A stretch of 64,000 bases of DNA, from NCBI RefSeq assembly GCF_000473065.1, contig NZ_AXAZ01000044.1, positions 1-64,000 of the forward strand, in the 5' to 3' direction. The position numbers and the translations under genes were made by a program. The stretch comes from Bradyrhizobium sp. WSM1743. Lineage in GTDB: Bacteria > Pseudomonadota > Alphaproteobacteria > Rhizobiales > Xanthobacteraceae. Under the pieces are notes generated by a model, which saw only the letters and a list, made by a program, of their open reading frames with translations, was not told the origin of the DNA and did not search any database. This document shows, one piece after another, positions 63,796 through 64,000 of this stretch (the stretch's first letter is position 1; every line of letters begins with the position of its first letter).

Positions 63796-64000
63796 ATGCT
63801 GTTCGTCGAGGCCAATGGCGCAAGGATCCCGGCGATCGGGCTCGGGACCTGGGAGCTGGAAGGGCGCACCTGCGCGCGCGTCGTCGAGCAGGCGCTGCGG
63901 CTCGGCTATCGCCACATCGACACCGCGCAGGTCTACGACAATGAGCGCGAGGTCGGCGACGGCCTGCGCGCCTCCGGCGTGCGCCGCGACGACGTCTTCC
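63796..64000 (+). CDS. Aldo/keto reductase (5' part, cut by window edge)
   Basis: 68 residues visible from ATG 63796: ANGARIPAIGLGTWELEG and GYRHIDTAQVYDNEREVGDG, with the catalytic Asp and Tyr of the AKR active site. It resembles 2,5-diketo-D-gluconate reductase-type AKRs. Preceded by GAGAGGA. The reading frame is open at position 64000. Confidence 0.85.
   Translation, partial: MLFVEANGARIPAIGLGTWELEGRTCARVVEQALRLGYRHIDTAQVYDNEREVGDGLRASGVRRDDVF

Noticed and set aside
1..64000. CRISPR arrays, tRNA/rRNA genes, prophage or transposase genes
   Set aside because: No repeat-spacer pattern, cloverleaf-like sequence or recombinase/transposase motif was seen on either strand by eye; a dedicated scan would be needed to exclude them fully.

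Overview
The window is high-GC alphaproteobacterial chromosome and most resembles Bradyrhizobium or a close relative. The reasons are dense GTG/TTG starts, EcfG-type promoters (GGAAC-N16-CGTT), two long palindromic intergenic repeats of the kind scattered in Bradyrhizobium genomes, HWE-kinase signalling, and several small ORFs I associate with that genus. Genus assignment is recognition, not a search result. No tRNA, rRNA, CRISPR array, insertion sequence or phage gene was recognised.

Region 1-19.4 kb is accessory and partly decayed. It holds a broken DUF3182-like remnant, an intact FetA/FetB-type ABC pair, a frameshifted GCS2-type ligase, a PIN-domain toxin/antitoxin pair with its own operator dyad, a GYD protein, and a compact 2-oxoacid dehydrogenase operon (E1alpha-E1beta-E2). 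A FecI/FecR-type surface-signalling locus follows (STN protein, ECF sigma factor, FecR) and leads into a giant two-partner-secretion adhesin. The STN gene and the adhesin are both interrupted, and the adhesin's TpsB transporter is absent from the window.

Region 19.4-22.2 kb is a two-gene unit: an erythromycin-esterase-family protein and a fused alpha/beta-hydrolase-phosphoribosyltransferase.

Region 22.4-38.1 kb is a large divergent catabolic locus. Twelve minus-strand genes run from 34483 to 22407: a 3-hydroxyisobutyrate-dehydrogenase-like enzyme, an MmgE/PrpD protein, a Liv-type ABC transporter with fused LivM-LivG and two substrate-binding proteins, a carboxymuconolactone-decarboxylase-family protein (CMD), two SDRs, an FCD-type GntR regulator and a TctC-type binding protein. 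Four plus-strand genes leave the same promoter region: a second MmgE/PrpD, a second CMD, a metallo-beta-lactamase-fold hydrolase and a cysteine hydrolase. A TNGTNNNACNA operator lies between the two divergent promoters. The substrate is unknown; a lactone-forming cyclic or aromatic acid is an inference.

Region 38.2-47.2 kb encodes a caa3/aa3-type cytochrome oxidase cluster: CsbD, a DUF305 membrane protein, a lipoprotein cytochrome c, CoxB-CoxA-CoxC, a small membrane protein, CtaG and a cytochrome c. A convergent diheme cytochrome c and a Crp/Fnr regulator are attached, the diheme gene having an EcfG-type promoter.

Region 47.3-64 kb is stress and housekeeping: a GH13 enzyme, membrane protein and zinc-ADH operon, an SDR, tiny membrane peptides, a receiver-only response regulator with an EcfG promoter, a CheB-PAS-HWE kinase followed by a Crp/Fnr protein, small Bradyrhizobium-type ORFs, an NADPH-quinone-reductase-type flavoprotein, a cysteine-rich copper-binding protein, two NodB-type polysaccharide deacetylases, MgtE, an XRE regulator and the start of an aldo/keto reductase cut by the window edge.
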